In this document: positions 1 to 9,545 of the stretch, piece by piece
Layout of the letters: every line of letters begins with the position of its first letter
Numbering within the stretch: position 1 is the stretch's first letter
From: an uncultured Hungatella sp.
GTDB lineage: Bacteria; Bacillota; Clostridia; Lachnospirales; Lachnospiraceae
Length of the DNA stretch: 64,000 nt
Reading direction: 5' to 3'
Assembly (NCBI GenBank): GCA_910579515.1
Contig: CAJTUV010000010.1
Coordinates: 1-64,000 of the forward strand
Made by a program: the position numbers and the translations under genes
The notes under the pieces: model-generated
What the model saw: only the letters and a program-made list of their open reading frames with translations
Told to the model about the DNA's origin: nothing
Databases searched by the model: none

Positions 1-296
1 TTTTGAAAATCCTAATTGCATTACGAGGTAATTATACTTCCTATAATCCGAATTATCAATACTTTTTTGACATTTTTTACATTTTTTTATAAAAAACTTA
101 TGTACCGACTTTTCGGTGGGAGGAAGTATCCCTTCCTCAATCACACGATTAGTATAATACACTTTTTAAAAAAATGCTATAACTTTTCTCTGTTCATTTT
201 CTTACATAAAGTTTACGAAAGAGCTTTTTTTGCCGAAAATTGTACGTAAAGGAGTACAATCTTCCTAAAAGCCAAAGATTTCAATCTTTCTAACGC
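1..296. other. AT-rich intergenic stretch at the window edge
   Basis: This stretch precedes the first gene and is strongly AT-rich. I see no convincing coding region. A 77-codon open frame runs through 16-249, but it is low-complexity, rich in Phe, Ile and Leu, and lacks a ribosome site. The one structured element is a small perfect palindrome at 274-289 (7-bp arms AAAGATT/AATCTTT, 2-bp spacer) that lies 7 bp upstream of the -35 element of the next promoter, where an operator could sit. Confidence 0.6.
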
Positions 297-324
297 TTGT
301 TTTTCTTTACAGGTATGTTATAAT
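297..324 (+). promoter_or_regulatory. Sigma-A promoter of the HTH-LicC-LicA gene
   Basis: A -35-like TTGTTT at 297-302 and a perfect TATAAT at 319-324 are separated by 16 bp. A TGn extension (316-318) gives an extended -10. Transcription would start near 331. The gene follows with ACGGAG about 6 nt before the ATG at 369. Confidence 0.75.
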
Positions 325-368
325 GTTCACATATTTCTTATTATTCTTTTTTTTGAACGGAGATTTTT

Positions 369-2222
369 ATGGACAGACATGCTCTTATTTGCAGAACCAT
401 TTTAGAATCCCCTGGGATTACGCAGCGGGAACTGGCTCAGAAACTGAATCTTTCCTTAGGCGGCATCAACGGATTGATAAAAGAATGCCTTGCAAAAGGC
501 CAAATTACGTTTTCTCAAGAAGGCTCCTATGACGTGACAGAACAGGGAAAAAAATTTTTGGAGCAGTTTCGGGTAGACGGCGCTTTAATTATCGCTGCCG
601 GATTTGGCTCTCGCTTTGTTCCTTTAACATTCGAAACACCTAAAGGTCTTTTAAAGGTCTTTGGCGAACGAATGATAGAACGCCAGATCAAGCAGCTGCA
701 TGAGGTCGGAATTTATAATATTACCATAGTAGTAGGATATCTTAAAGAAAAGTTTGAATATCTGATTGATAAATATGGAGTAAGTCTTCTATATAATAGA
801 GAGTACGCTTCAAAAAATACCTTAACCACCCTGTATCATGCCCGTAAAGTCCTTATGGGAAAAAATATGTATCTTCTTCCTTCCGATAATTGGCTGAAAG
901 AAAATATGTTTCACACCTACGAATGCGGCTCCTGGTATTCTTCCATCTTTAAAGAAGGGGAAACATCTGAATGGTGTCTTTCTATTAATAAGAAAGGAAA
1001 AATACAGCATGTCAAAATCGGAGGACGGGATTCCTGGGTAATGTATGGCCCTGCTTTTTTTACTTCTGCCTGGTCAGAGGCGTTTTTCCCTATTCTCGAA
1101 GCCTATTATCGCCTTCCCGGCACCGAACAATTTCACTGGGAACAAGTTTATATGGAGATTGTCAATGGCACGGCCCAAAAACGTCTCGCAGAGGCCAAGC
1201 TTATGTCTGAACAAAACACTTTACTATCCCATTTACCAAAGTTTGTTGAGCAGACAGAGCTTTATATCAACCGCCAGCCTTCCACCCAGGTTTACGAATT
1301 TGAAAATCTGGAAGAGCTTCGGCTCTTTGACACAAAATATCAGAACCATTCAAACAACCAGGCTATGGAACTGATTTCTTCCATATTTCAGGTAGGCGAA
1401 TCCGAAATCCAGGATATCCGCTGCCTTAAAGCCGGCATGACAAATAAATCATTTTTATTTCAAATATCAGGAAAACATTATATCTGCCGGATTCCCGGTC
1501 CTGGGACAGACCAGTTGATTAACCGAAAGCAGGAAGGCGAAGTGTTTGAGGCAGTTAAATCTTTGAATATCACTGAACGTGTTATTTACTTTAATGAGGA
1601 AACTGGATATAAAATCGCTGAGTATTATGAAGGAGCTCGAAACGCCAATGCCCAAAGCTGGGAGGATATGAAGCGGTGTATGGAGCTTTTGAAAATACTG
1701 CATAACTCTGATCTCCAGTTGAATCATTCCTTTCTGCTTCGGGAACGAATTGAATTTTATGAATCTTTGTGTTATCGCCATGGCCAAATTCCATTTGAAG
1801 ATTATTCTGAGGTCCGCCAATGGATGTCAGCTTTAATGGAGCGCCTGGACAGTCTAAATCGTCCTCAGACCATTTCCCACATTGACAGTTGTGTGGACAA
1901 TTTCCTGTTTCTTCTGGATGGAAGCCTGAAACTGATTGACTGGGAATACTGCGGCATGTGTGATCCTTTGATTGATGTGGCTATGTGCGCCATTTATTCC
2001 TATTATAATGAAAACCAAATTGACCATCTCATAGAACTCTATCTTCAAAGACAGCCCACCAGAGAAGAATTGCTTGTAGTATATTCCTACGTGGCCTTAG
2101 GCGGTTTTCTGTGGAGTCTGTGGGCTGTGTATAAAAGTGCTCTTGGGGAAGAATTTGGAGAATATACAATTATTATGTATCGGTATGCCAAACGATATTA
2201 CCAAAAGAGCAGGTCTCTTTAA
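369..2222 (+). CDS. HTH-LicC-LicA fusion: choline-phosphate cytidylyltransferase / choline kinase
   Basis: This 617-residue protein appears to fuse three modules. Residues 1-68 form a winged helix-turn-helix of MarR type. Residues 71 to about 310 are a nucleotidyltransferase of the LicC/RfbA fold, with the GxGxR...TxxxPK signature at 78-92. Residues about 332-610 are a choline/ethanolamine kinase or aminoglycoside-phosphotransferase fold, with the catalytic HIDSCVDNF block and the IDWE metal motif near 500-525. In choline-decorating bacteria LicA phosphorylates choline and LicC makes CDP-choline; here both would be on one chain. The start follows an ACGGAG ribosome site. The next gene encodes a choline-binding-type repeat protein and a LicD gene lies at 25.4 kb, which supports choline as substrate. 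Ethanolamine or another amino alcohol cannot be excluded. The HTH may give autoregulation, but this is inferred. Confidence 0.82.
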   Translation: MDRHALICRTILESPGITQRELAQKLNLSLGGINGLIKECLAKGQITFSQEGSYDVTEQGKKFLEQFRVDGALIIAAGFGSRFVPLTFETPKGLLKVFGERMIERQIKQLHEVGIYNITIVVGYLKEKFEYLIDKYGVSLLYNREYASKNTLTTLYHARKVLMGKNMYLLPSDNWLKENMFHTYECGSWYSSIFKEGETSEWCLSINKKGKIQHVKIGGRDSWVMYGPAFFTSAWSEAFFPILEAYYRLPGTEQFHWEQVYMEIVNGTAQKRLAEAKLMSEQNTLLSHLPKFVEQTELYINRQPSTQVYEFENLEELRLFDTKYQNHSNNQAMELISSIFQVGESEIQDIRCLKAGMTNKSFLFQISGKHYICRIPGPGTDQLINRKQEGEVFEAVKSLNITERVIYFNEETGYKIAEYYEGARNANAQSWEDMKRCMELLKILHNSDLQLNHSFLLRERIEFYESLCYRHGQIPFEDYSEVRQWMSALMERLDSLNRPQTISHIDSCVDNFLFLLDGSLKLIDWEYCGMCDPLIDVAMCAIYSYYNENQIDHLIELYLQRQPTREELLVVYSYVALGGFLWSLWAVYKSALGEEFGEYTIIMYRYAKRYYQKSRSL

Positions 2223-2357
2223 CGCTTTCAGTCTGCTGGGCAGTTTAAGAAGCTGTAACCTTTAACCAAATTGTAAGAAAATGCTTCTCATTTTCTCTAT
2301 AATTTTTGAGATTTTTGTGATACAATAAGTTTGCATTTCACCAGAGGAGGAAATTTG

Positions 2358-3335
2358 ATGATACAACAGAAACAACTGAAGGCTCTGGTTTTAGCTGGGT
2401 TTTTGGGAGTAATGACATTGGCTCCGACGTCGGAAGCGCAGGCCGCCACTGGTTGGCAGAAAAGCGGCAATGAATGGGTCTATTATGATACAGATGGTTC
2501 TTTGCGGAAGGGTTGGCTGGGAACCACTGACGGCACGTACTATTATATGGATTTGACTTCAGGCAAGATGAGTATTGGGTGGAAGCAGATTAATAATAAA
2601 TGGTATTATTTCCGCCCCAACGGGACCATGGTAGTCAGCAGTTGGATTACAGACAACGGAAAATTTTATTATTTGTATGAAGACGGCGTTATGGTTACCG
2701 GCTGGTTGAAAATCGGCAGTGATTACTATTATTTGCGAAGTACTGGCGCTATGTCTATCGGGTGGTGGAAATTGGACAATGGCTGGTTCTATTCTGATGC
2801 CAATGGCAAAGTTGCTATTGGATGGAAATTAATCAACAACATCTGGTACTATTTCGGAACAGACGCCATGATGCTTACGGGATGGCAGAAAATTGGCAAT
2901 GCTTACTATTATTTAGACAGCGACGGAAAGATGCTGACCGGATGGTTAAGTGATGGAAGCAACCAGTATTATATGGATACCAGCTCGGGCGTGATGGCGA
3001 CGGAATGGAAATTGATTGACAATGCCTGGTATTATTTTAACAATTCCGGCCATATGATGACCGGATGGCTAAATTTGAATGGAAAGTATTATTACTTAAA
3101 TCCTGCTGATTCTGGTAAAATGGTGGCTGGCACCACAATGACGATTGACGGGATCTCCTATAGCTTTGATTCCAGCGGCGCATATGTTTCAGGAAACTCT
3201 AACAGTTTTATGAATAATGCGTCCACCCCTTCAAACAATTATGGCCCTGGTGGCTCCAACACAAATCCTTCCTCGTCAAACTCTGGATATAAGACGTTGA
3301 CTCCAGGAAAAACTGGTGGTCCGGGCACTTACTGA
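2358..3335 (+). CDS. Secreted cell-wall-binding (choline-binding GW) repeat protein
   Basis: A 325-residue exported protein that is almost entirely tandem GW repeats of the choline/cell-wall-binding family (pattern GW...W.YYF...G.M.TGW), about ten copies from residue 38 to 280. They are preceded by a signal peptide ending near AQAA and followed by a Ser/Asn/Gly-rich tail with no catalytic domain. I chose the ATG at 2358 because AGGAGG lies directly upstream; an in-frame start 27 bp earlier has no ribosome site. In the pneumococcal family these repeats bind phosphocholine on teichoic acids. Its place just after the LicC-LicA fusion fits that role. Without an enzymatic domain it may be an adhesin, a spacer or a surface-coat protein. 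A possible -10 (TACAAT with a TG extension, 2321-2326) lies upstream. Confidence 0.85.
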   Translation: MIQQKQLKALVLAGFLGVMTLAPTSEAQAATGWQKSGNEWVYYDTDGSLRKGWLGTTDGTYYYMDLTSGKMSIGWKQINNKWYYFRPNGTMVVSSWITDNGKFYYLYEDGVMVTGWLKIGSDYYYLRSTGAMSIGWWKLDNGWFYSDANGKVAIGWKLINNIWYYFGTDAMMLTGWQKIGNAYYYLDSDGKMLTGWLSDGSNQYYMDTSSGVMATEWKLIDNAWYYFNNSGHMMTGWLNLNGKYYYLNPADSGKMVAGTTMTIDGISYSFDSSGAYVSGNSNSFMNNASTPSNNYGPGGSNTNPSSSNSGYKTLTPGKTGGPGTY

Positions 3336-3360
3336 TTGTTTGCAAACAGATACATGCGAT

Positions 3361-3410
3361 AAAGGCGTCACAAAATCATCCATTATCATGATTTTGCGGC
3401 GCCTTTTCTT
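3361..3410. terminator. Bidirectional intrinsic terminator between the GW protein gene and leuA
   Basis: A 19-bp stem (3361-3379 with 3388-3406, one wobble and one mismatch) encloses an 8-nt loop. It starts with AAAGGCG and ends with CGCCTTTT, so it has T-rich flanks on both strands. It lies between two convergent genes and can serve both. Confidence 0.82.
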
Positions 3411-3421
3411 CTATAGTTCTA

Positions 3422-5089
3422 TCAATAAAACAGTCTGTTCACTGCGCTGAATATTCCTCTGAAAGATGCTCTGGTAATGTTGGAGCTGATCCCCACGCCA
3501 TAAGTTACCTTTCCGGTCTTTACGTCCATCAGATGGATATAGGAAGCAGCCTGAGCTCCAGAACCAGATGTTAAAGCATGCTCATTGTAATCGAGAACTC
3601 GAATCTCGATGCCAAGCTCTTTCTCAAGTCCTTTCTGCATCGCATCAATCGGTCCGTTTCCAACTCCCTCAAAAGTTTTCTCAATCCCATGGTTTGTATA
3701 GGTTACTTTTACCAACGTAGCGAAATCTCCGTCTGCCGTCTCCGTGTCATGAATCTGGCATCTGCGGAAATGAACAGGCTCTTTCCGCTCTGTATAGTTG
3801 TTGCGGAACTCTTCCATAATCTGTTCTGGTGCAACCTCTCCCTGTTTTTCTGAGATTGTCTGAATCACATCTGCAAACTCCTTGTGCATTCCTTTTGGAA
3901 GACGGAAGCCAAAGAAGGTATCCATGACAAAGGCCACGCCGCCCTTGCCGGATTGACTGTTGATGCGGACAATAGGTTCATACTGACGTCCAATATCGCC
4001 TGGATCAATGGGAAGATAGGGAACCTCCCAGTACTGGCTGTTTCTCTCTTTCAACGCCTGCATTCCTTTGTTGATAGCATCCTGGTGAGATCCAGAAAAT
4101 GCTGTAAATACCAGCTTGCCGGCGTAAGGATATCTTTCTGGTATAGCCATTTTCGTACAGCGCTCATACACTTCTGCAATCTCACGAATATTTTCAAGCT
4201 CCAGCTCTGGATTAATCCCCTGAGAAAACATGTTATACGCTAATGTCAGGATATCCACATTTCCAGTCCGCTCGCCATTTCCGAACAGAGTACCTTCTAC
4301 CCTGTCTGCGCCTGCAAGCATTGCAAGCTCTGTGGCCGCCACGCCAGTTCCTCTGTCATTGTGGGGATGAACGCTTAAAATAATGCTATCCCGATTTTTA
4401 AAATGGGTGTTCATCCACTCAATCTGATCTGCATATACATTGGGCGTGTTCATCTCTACCGTAGAAGGCAAGTTAATAATAACAGGATTTTCAGGCGTCG
4501 CCCCCCATGTCTCCTGCACTGCTGTACAAATCTCCAGAGCATAGTCTAACTCTGTACCAGTAAAGCTTTCTGGAGAGTATTCCAGTACAATATTTCCATC
4601 AAAATTCTGGGTATACTTTTTCACCAGTTTTGTGCCTTCCACAGCAATCTGGATAATTTCTTCTTTGTTTTTATGGAACACCACGTCCCTCTGTAAGGTA
4701 GAAGTTGAGTTGTAGATATGTACTACAACATTTTTAATTCCTTTAATGGCCTCAAAGGTCCTCTTGATCAAGTGCTCTCTGCACTGAACCAACACCTGTA
4801 CTCTGACATCGTCTGGAATCATGTGACGCTCTACCAACTGTCTTAAAAAATCATATTCAATCTGAGAGGCAGCCGGAAAACCGATTTCAATCTCTTTAAA
4901 TCCCAGCTTCAGCAACAGGTTAAAAAACTCCACCTTTTCTTCTACTACCATAGGCTCTACCAACGCCTGGTTGCCATCCCGCAAATCCACGCTGCACCAA
5001 ATAGGAGCCTTTTGGATCTCTTTATTCGGCCACGCTCTCTCTGGAAAATCTACAACAGGTACTCTCTTATATCTCTGATAGTTTAACAT
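3422..5089 (-). CDS. leuA: 2-isopropylmalate synthase (LeuA, long form)
   Basis: Catalyses the first committed step of leucine synthesis, condensing acetyl-CoA with 2-oxoisovalerate. The 555-residue length and the N-terminus (WCSVDLRDGNQAL near residues 31-43) match the LeuA2 branch. The HxH metal motif is in SVHPHNDRGTG near residue 240. The C-terminal ~130 residues form the LeuA allosteric domain, so leucine feedback is likely. AGGAGG precedes the ATG. It lies 22 bp after glmM and probably shares its transcript. The other leu genes are not in the window, so this is a stand-alone copy. Confidence 0.93.
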   Translation of the reverse strand: MLNYQRYKRVPVVDFPERAWPNKEIQKAPIWCSVDLRDGNQALVEPMVVEEKVEFFNLLLKLGFKEIEIGFPAASQIEYDFLRQLVERHMIPDDVRVQVLVQCREHLIKRTFEAIKGIKNVVVHIYNSTSTLQRDVVFHKNKEEIIQIAVEGTKLVKKYTQNFDGNIVLEYSPESFTGTELDYALEICTAVQETWGATPENPVIINLPSTVEMNTPNVYADQIEWMNTHFKNRDSIILSVHPHNDRGTGVAATELAMLAGADRVEGTLFGNGERTGNVDILTLAYNMFSQGINPELELENIREIAEVYERCTKMAIPERYPYAGKLVFTAFSGSHQDAINKGMQALKERNSQYWEVPYLPIDPGDIGRQYEPIVRINSQSGKGGVAFVMDTFFGFRLPKGMHKEFADVIQTISEKQGEVAPEQIMEEFRNNYTERKEPVHFRRCQIHDTETADGDFATLVKVTYTNHGIEKTFEGVGNGPIDAMQKGLEKELGIEIRVLDYNEHALTSGSGAQAASYIHLMDVKTGKVTYGVGISSNITRASFRGIFSAVNRLFY

Positions 5090-5111
5090 GGTAACTTCCT
5101 CCTAAACATTC

Positions 5112-6464
5112 CTATATCACATGGCCCCTGGCCTTCATCACATCAATAACCTGATCTACATAGTTTTCACAAGTTTCCAAAGTCGAAGCCTCAACCATAA
5201 CCCGCACAACCGGTTCTGTTCCAGATTGCCGAAGTAAAATCCTTCCGTCGTCGCCCAAAGCCTCTGTCACTTTTTCTACCTCTTTGCAAACAACAGGGTC
5301 CTCCTGGGCAGCCAATTTATCTTTCACCTTTATATTTTTCAAAATCTGAGGGAAGATTTCCACTTCAGAAGCCAGCTTACTCAAGGGCTGCTTTTTCTCT
5401 AATATGGCCTCCATTACTTTCAAAGAAGTAAGAATTCCATCTCCTGTAGTGGCGTGTTTGCTGAAAATGATGTGGCCCGACTGCTCGCCGCCTAAACAGT
5501 GTCCGTTAGCAGCCATGTTTTCATACACATATTTATCGCCCACTGCCGTCTTCTCATAAGAAATGTTCTCTCTATCTAAGGCTTTATATAATCCAAAGTT
5601 AGACATCACCGTAGTAACAATGGTATTGTTTACCAGCCCCCCTTGTTCCTTCATATATTTGCCGCAGATATACATGATCTTATCGCCATCTACAATCTCT
5701 CCCTGGCAGTCAACAGCAATACAGCGATCTGCATCTCCATCGTATGCAAATCCCACATCCAGATGTTTCTCTTTTACAAACTTCTGTAAAACCTCGATAT
5801 GAGTAGAACCACAGTTTGTATTAATATTCAGACCATTGGGCTCATTATGAATCACATGAGTTTCTGCCCCCAGGGCATCAAACACATTTTTGGCAATGGC
5901 AGAGGCGCTTCCATTAGCACAATCCAGTCCCACTTTCATATTTTTGAAGGAACGGGTAGCTATTGAAATCAGATAGCCGATATAGCGATTTCTTCCAGCC
6001 GCAAAATCTACGGTCCTTCCAATTTGGTCTTTTCTTGCGAAGGGAATTTCTCCCATTTCACCATCAAGATAACGCTCAATCTTAGCAATCACTGTCTCCT
6101 CTAATTTTTCGCCCCGCCCGTTAATTACCTTAATCCCATTATCATAATAAGGATTGTGGCTGGCAGAAATCATAATTCCACACTGAAACCCTTCTGTGCG
6201 GACCACATAGGAGACACTTGGGGTTGTGGTAACATGGAGCAGATATACATCTGCGCCGGAAGCGGTAAGCCCCGCTACCAGAGAATATTCAAACATATAG
6301 CTGCTTCTTCTGGTATCCTTTCCAATTACAATGCAGCATCGTTTATCCGGCGATTCCTGCCCATAATACCAGCCGAGAAAGCGGCCTACTTTGAACGCAT
6401 GTTCCACAGTCAGATTCACATTGGCTTCTCCACGAAAACCATCGGTTCCAAAATATTTTCCCAT
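5112..6464 (-). CDS. glmM: Phosphoglucosamine mutase
   Basis: Converts glucosamine-6-phosphate to glucosamine-1-phosphate on the route to UDP-GlcNAc and peptidoglycan. The 450-residue length is typical. The N-terminus MGKYFGTDGFRG is characteristic, the phosphoserine loop ISASHNP places the active serine at residue 102, the Mg-binding DGDADR follows near 240, and the sugar-phosphate loop RQSGTEPVVRV lies near the C-terminus. It sits between prfA and leuA on the minus strand. Confidence 0.95.
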   Translation of the reverse strand: MGKYFGTDGFRGEANVNLTVEHAFKVGRFLGWYYGQESPDKRCCIVIGKDTRRSSYMFEYSLVAGLTASGADVYLLHVTTTPSVSYVVRTEGFQCGIMISASHNPYYDNGIKVINGRGEKLEETVIAKIERYLDGEMGEIPFARKDQIGRTVDFAAGRNRYIGYLISIATRSFKNMKVGLDCANGSASAIAKNVFDALGAETHVIHNEPNGLNINTNCGSTHIEVLQKFVKEKHLDVGFAYDGDADRCIAVDCQGEIVDGDKIMYICGKYMKEQGGLVNNTIVTTVMSNFGLYKALDRENISYEKTAVGDKYVYENMAANGHCLGGEQSGHIIFSKHATTGDGILTSLKVMEAILEKKQPLSKLASEVEIFPQILKNIKVKDKLAAQEDPVVCKEVEKVTEALGDDGRILLRQSGTEPVVRVMVEASTLETCENYVDQVIDVMKARGHVI

Positions 6465-6519
6465 CCTTAATCCCCTCGCTTCGCAATCTATTTATTCTAT
6501 GAACCCCCGCCCTGTAACA

Positions 6520-7593
6520 TTACATCTCATTCATCTTCGCCAGTTTCGCCGCCTGGTCCGCCGCAATGCAGGCGTCAATAATCTCCTGAATATCGCCATT
6601 TAATATTTTATCCAGTTTATAAAGCGTTAATCCAATCCTATGATCTGTGACACGACCCTGAGGGAAATTGTATGTGCGGATCTTCTCTGACCGGTCTCCG
6701 GTTCCAATCTGACTACGTCTGGCCTCCGCTTCTGAATTCTGCCTTTTTTCCAGTTCTATGTCATACAGCTTGGAACGGAGCAGGCGAAATGCTTTTTCCT
6801 TATTTTGAAGCTGAGACTTTTCTGTCTGGCTGTAAATTACAATTCCTGTGGGAATATGCGTCAGACGCACCGCAGAGTCTGTAGTGTTAACGCATTGTCC
6901 GCCATTTCCAGAGGCGCGCATCACGTCAATTCGACAATCTTTCATATCGATCTGAACGTCCACCTCTTCTGCTTCAGCCATCACAGCCACGGTAGCCGTG
7001 GATGTGTGAATCCTTCCTCCGCTTTCTGTCTCTGGTACTCTCTGCACCCGATGAACACCGCTTTCATATTTTAGCTTAGAGTATGCGCCATTTCCCGTAA
7101 CCATAGCCACTACTTCTTTAAAACCGCCGATTCCGCTCTCATTTAAGCTGACAATTTCTACTCTCCATTTGTGGCTTTCTGCATAATTTACATACATGCG
7201 ATAAAGTTCTGCTGCAAACAAGGCCGCCTCTTCCCCACCGGCTCCTGCCCTGATTTCCAGTATAATATTCTTGTCGTCATTTGGGTCCTTTGGAAGAAGC
7301 AAGATTTTAAGCTGATTCTCCAAATCTTCAATTCGGTCCTTAGCTGACGACAGCTCTTCTTTAGCCAGCTCCCGCATGTCCTCATCATTCTCTTCTTCCA
7401 GGAGAGTCAAACTGTCTTCCACGTCCTGCTTTGCCTGTTTATACTGTTTATAGGCTTCAACAAGCGGCAGAAGGTCTGCTTGCTCCTTCATCAATTTTCG
7501 AAAACGATTCTGGTCCTCAGCCACGGAAGGGCTGTTCAGTTCCAGCATCAGTTCTTCATAGTGAATCAAAATGTCGTCTAAACGGTCAAACAT
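6520..7593 (-). CDS. prfA: Peptide chain release factor 1
   Basis: Recognises UAA and UAG stop codons and triggers peptide release. The 357-residue protein has the RF1 tripeptide of PxT type (PET, residues 187-189) and the catalytic GGQ at 231-233. The PxT rather than SPF motif separates it from RF2. AGGAGG lies upstream of the ATG. The start overlaps the 3' end of prmC by 8 bp, so the methyltransferase and its substrate are translationally linked. Confidence 0.96.
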   Translation of the reverse strand: MFDRLDDILIHYEELMLELNSPSVAEDQNRFRKLMKEQADLLPLVEAYKQYKQAKQDVEDSLTLLEEENDEDMRELAKEELSSAKDRIEDLENQLKILLLPKDPNDDKNIILEIRAGAGGEEAALFAAELYRMYVNYAESHKWRVEIVSLNESGIGGFKEVVAMVTGNGAYSKLKYESGVHRVQRVPETESGGRIHTSTATVAVMAEAEEVDVQIDMKDCRIDVMRASGNGGQCVNTTDSAVRLTHIPTGIVIYSQTEKSQLQNKEKAFRLLRSKLYDIELEKRQNSEAEARRSQIGTGDRSEKIRTYNFPQGRVTDHRIGLTLYKLDKILNGDIQEIIDACIAADQAAKLAKMNEM

Positions 7594-8509
7594 AGGACTC
7601 CTCCTTTCCTCTTTCTACAGACAGATAATCTGCCCTCACCACTCGGTCCAGTCCCGATAGGTCTTTTACAATTTTAATATTCTGAAACCCCTGCTTCTCC
7701 AAAAGTTCACAGACTTCTCTTCCCTGGTCATATCCAATTTCCAGATAGACCGAAGCGCCGGCTTGTAACCACTCTCTTGCCTCCGAAGCGATTCTGCGGT
7801 AAAATTCCAGCCCGTCCTTTGCACCATCCAAAGCCATAACGGGTTCATGGTCACGAACCTCTGGCTGAAGCTCTTTTATTATGTCAGTGGGAATATAGGG
7901 AGGATTTGAAACCAGAATGTCAAATTTCATCCCTGATTCCAGGGCCTTAAACAAATCTCCCTGACAAAAAATCAGTTCTTTTCCATCTTCACCTTGTCCC
8001 GTAAGCAAACGCTTTGCGTTTTCCTGAGCCACTAAAAGGGCTTCCCAAGACAAATCTGTGGCAACCATGTGCGAAAATCTGCCTTTTTCCATCAGGCTGA
8101 TTGCAATGCAGCCGGAACCGGTACATAAATCCAACACCTTTTTTTCCCTTGTCGTTTCTTTGGACAATGCCTGCTCCATCAAAACCTGTTCCACTAAAGT
8201 TTCTGTGTCCTGACGAGGGATCAGGACATGGCTGTTTACCCAAAAGGTTAATCCCATAAATTCCTGGCTTCCCAAAATATGCTGAATCGGTTTTCTCTGG
8301 CAACGTTTTTTTATCATATCCCGATAATCGTTCAAAGCCCGTTGCACGGTTACGTTCTGGGGAAGCTGCTGCATACGGTCCATCAAAAAGTGCACCATAT
8401 CTATCTGAAATGCTTCTAATAAAAGCCTTCTGGCATCTAACTGCGCCTCCGGATTCCCTGCATTTTTTAACTGCTCAGTACCTTCTGTTAATAATTGATG
8501 TAATGTCAT
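7586..8509 (-). CDS. prmC: Release factor glutamine N5-methyltransferase
   Basis: A SAM-dependent enzyme that methylates the Gln of the GGQ motif in RF1 and RF2. It shows the SAM-binding DLCTGSGCIAI (residues 127-137) and the substrate-binding NPPY (202-205), preceded by an N-terminal helical domain. Its 307 residues are near the usual 280-290. It overlaps the DUF1385 gene upstream by 4 bp (ATGA) and prfA downstream by 8 bp, so the three genes form a tight unit. Confidence 0.94.
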   Translation of the reverse strand: MTLHQLLTEGTEQLKNAGNPEAQLDARRLLLEAFQIDMVHFLMDRMQQLPQNVTVQRALNDYRDMIKKRCQRKPIQHILGSQEFMGLTFWVNSHVLIPRQDTETLVEQVLMEQALSKETTREKKVLDLCTGSGCIAISLMEKGRFSHMVATDLSWEALLVAQENAKRLLTGQGEDGKELIFCQGDLFKALESGMKFDILVSNPPYIPTDIIKELQPEVRDHEPVMALDGAKDGLEFYRRIASEAREWLQAGASVYLEIGYDQGREVCELLEKQGFQNIKIVKDLSGLDRVVRADYLSVERGKEESYV

Positions 8510-9444
8510 ATACTGCTTTCCTTTTGAGCTGTCAAATAAGATCTCCAGTCAAACACAGACTCTACAGCGGCAATAGCCACCTCAATCATATCGTCATCCG
8601 GCTCTTTCGTAGTCATATTCTGCATCCACATGCCTGGTTTGCTAAGAATATTTACTACTGGGTTATCGCTTCTTCCGGCCAGACGCAAAAACTCATAGGA
8701 CACACCGGCAATCACCGGAATCAGCACAATACGGCTTACCACCTTTAAAAGAATCCCGTCTACCCGAATTACCATAAAAAACAGGATCGATATCATCATA
8801 ACAATAATCAGGAAACTGGTTCCGCACCGCTTATGCTGTTTAGAACTAGCTCTGACATTATCTACGTTTAATTCCATTCCATGTTCAATGCAGTTGATGC
8901 ATTTATGTTCTGCGCCATGATACATAAAGGTGCGCCTGATGTCTTCCATATTTGAAATCAGTTTGATATATGCGATGAAGATTGCCAGACGGATTACACC
9001 CTCCAAAAAAGCCATAACCGTTTCTGATGAAACCCAGGGCTCAATCATACGACTGATCCCCAGTGGCAGAATCATAAATATCCCAACCGCCGCTATGACT
9101 GCAAGAACCATAGAGACTGTGATCAAAATCTTCTCCAGCTTTTCTCCAAATACCTTATTCAGCCATAGCTCTATCTTTCCCGGTTCCTCTTCCACATCGT
9201 CTTCAAAAAAACTAGCGGAAAAAGTCAAGGTTCTCATCCCAAGAATCATAGAATCTGCAAAACTGAAAATCCCGCGAATAAACGGAAGAGAAAACAGTTT
9301 CACTTTTTCTGTCATGCTAATATAGCAGCCCTTTTCCACTTCAATCTTTCCGTCTGGTTTCCGAACAGCGGTCGCGTAGTCGTTTTTATTTTTCATCATG
9401 ATTCCTTCAATTACGGCCTGCCCGCCAATTCCAGAATATTTCAT
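8506..9444 (-). CDS. DUF1385 membrane protein (YqhQ-like)
   Basis: A 312-residue integral membrane protein of the DUF1385/YqhQ family. The N-terminal GIGGQAVIEGIMMK motif and the HGAEHKCINCIEHG segment near residue 180 are family hallmarks. At least four hydrophobic segments are visible around residues 110-250. I start it at MKYSG because AAAGGAAAG lies directly before that ATG; a start 75 bp further upstream has none. The position between rpmE and prmC is a common Clostridia arrangement. The biochemical function is unknown to me. Confidence 0.86.
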   Translation of the reverse strand: MKYSGIGGQAVIEGIMMKNKNDYATAVRKPDGKIEVEKGCYISMTEKVKLFSLPFIRGIFSFADSMILGMRTLTFSASFFEDDVEEEPGKIELWLNKVFGEKLEKILITVSMVLAVIAAVGIFMILPLGISRMIEPWVSSETVMAFLEGVIRLAIFIAYIKLISNMEDIRRTFMYHGAEHKCINCIEHGMELNVDNVRASSKQHKRCGTSFLIIVMMISILFFMVIRVDGILLKVVSRIVLIPVIAGVSYEFLRLAGRSDNPVVNILSKPGMWMQNMTTKEPDDDMIEVAIAAVESVFDWRSYLTAQKESSI

Positions 9445-9545
9445 GAATCTTTCCTTTCTGCAAACATAACAATACAAAGAAAAATAGGTTGAGCGCAAGT
9501 GTTTCCACTTAAGCCTCAACCTTTTCTTTGCTCATACCCTGATTA

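Noticed and set aside
16..249. A 77-codon open frame near the left edge
   Set aside because: AT-rich low-complexity translation, no ribosome site, no recognisable domain.
5090..5111. A T-box or leucine attenuator before leuA
   Set aside because: Only 22 bp separate glmM and leuA, too short for a leader; leuA seems to follow glmM transcription.
6520..7593. RF1 GGQ context (GNGGQCVN) as an odd active site
   Set aside because: The GGQ itself and the PET anticodon-like motif are intact; Cys after Gln seems an ordinary lineage variant.
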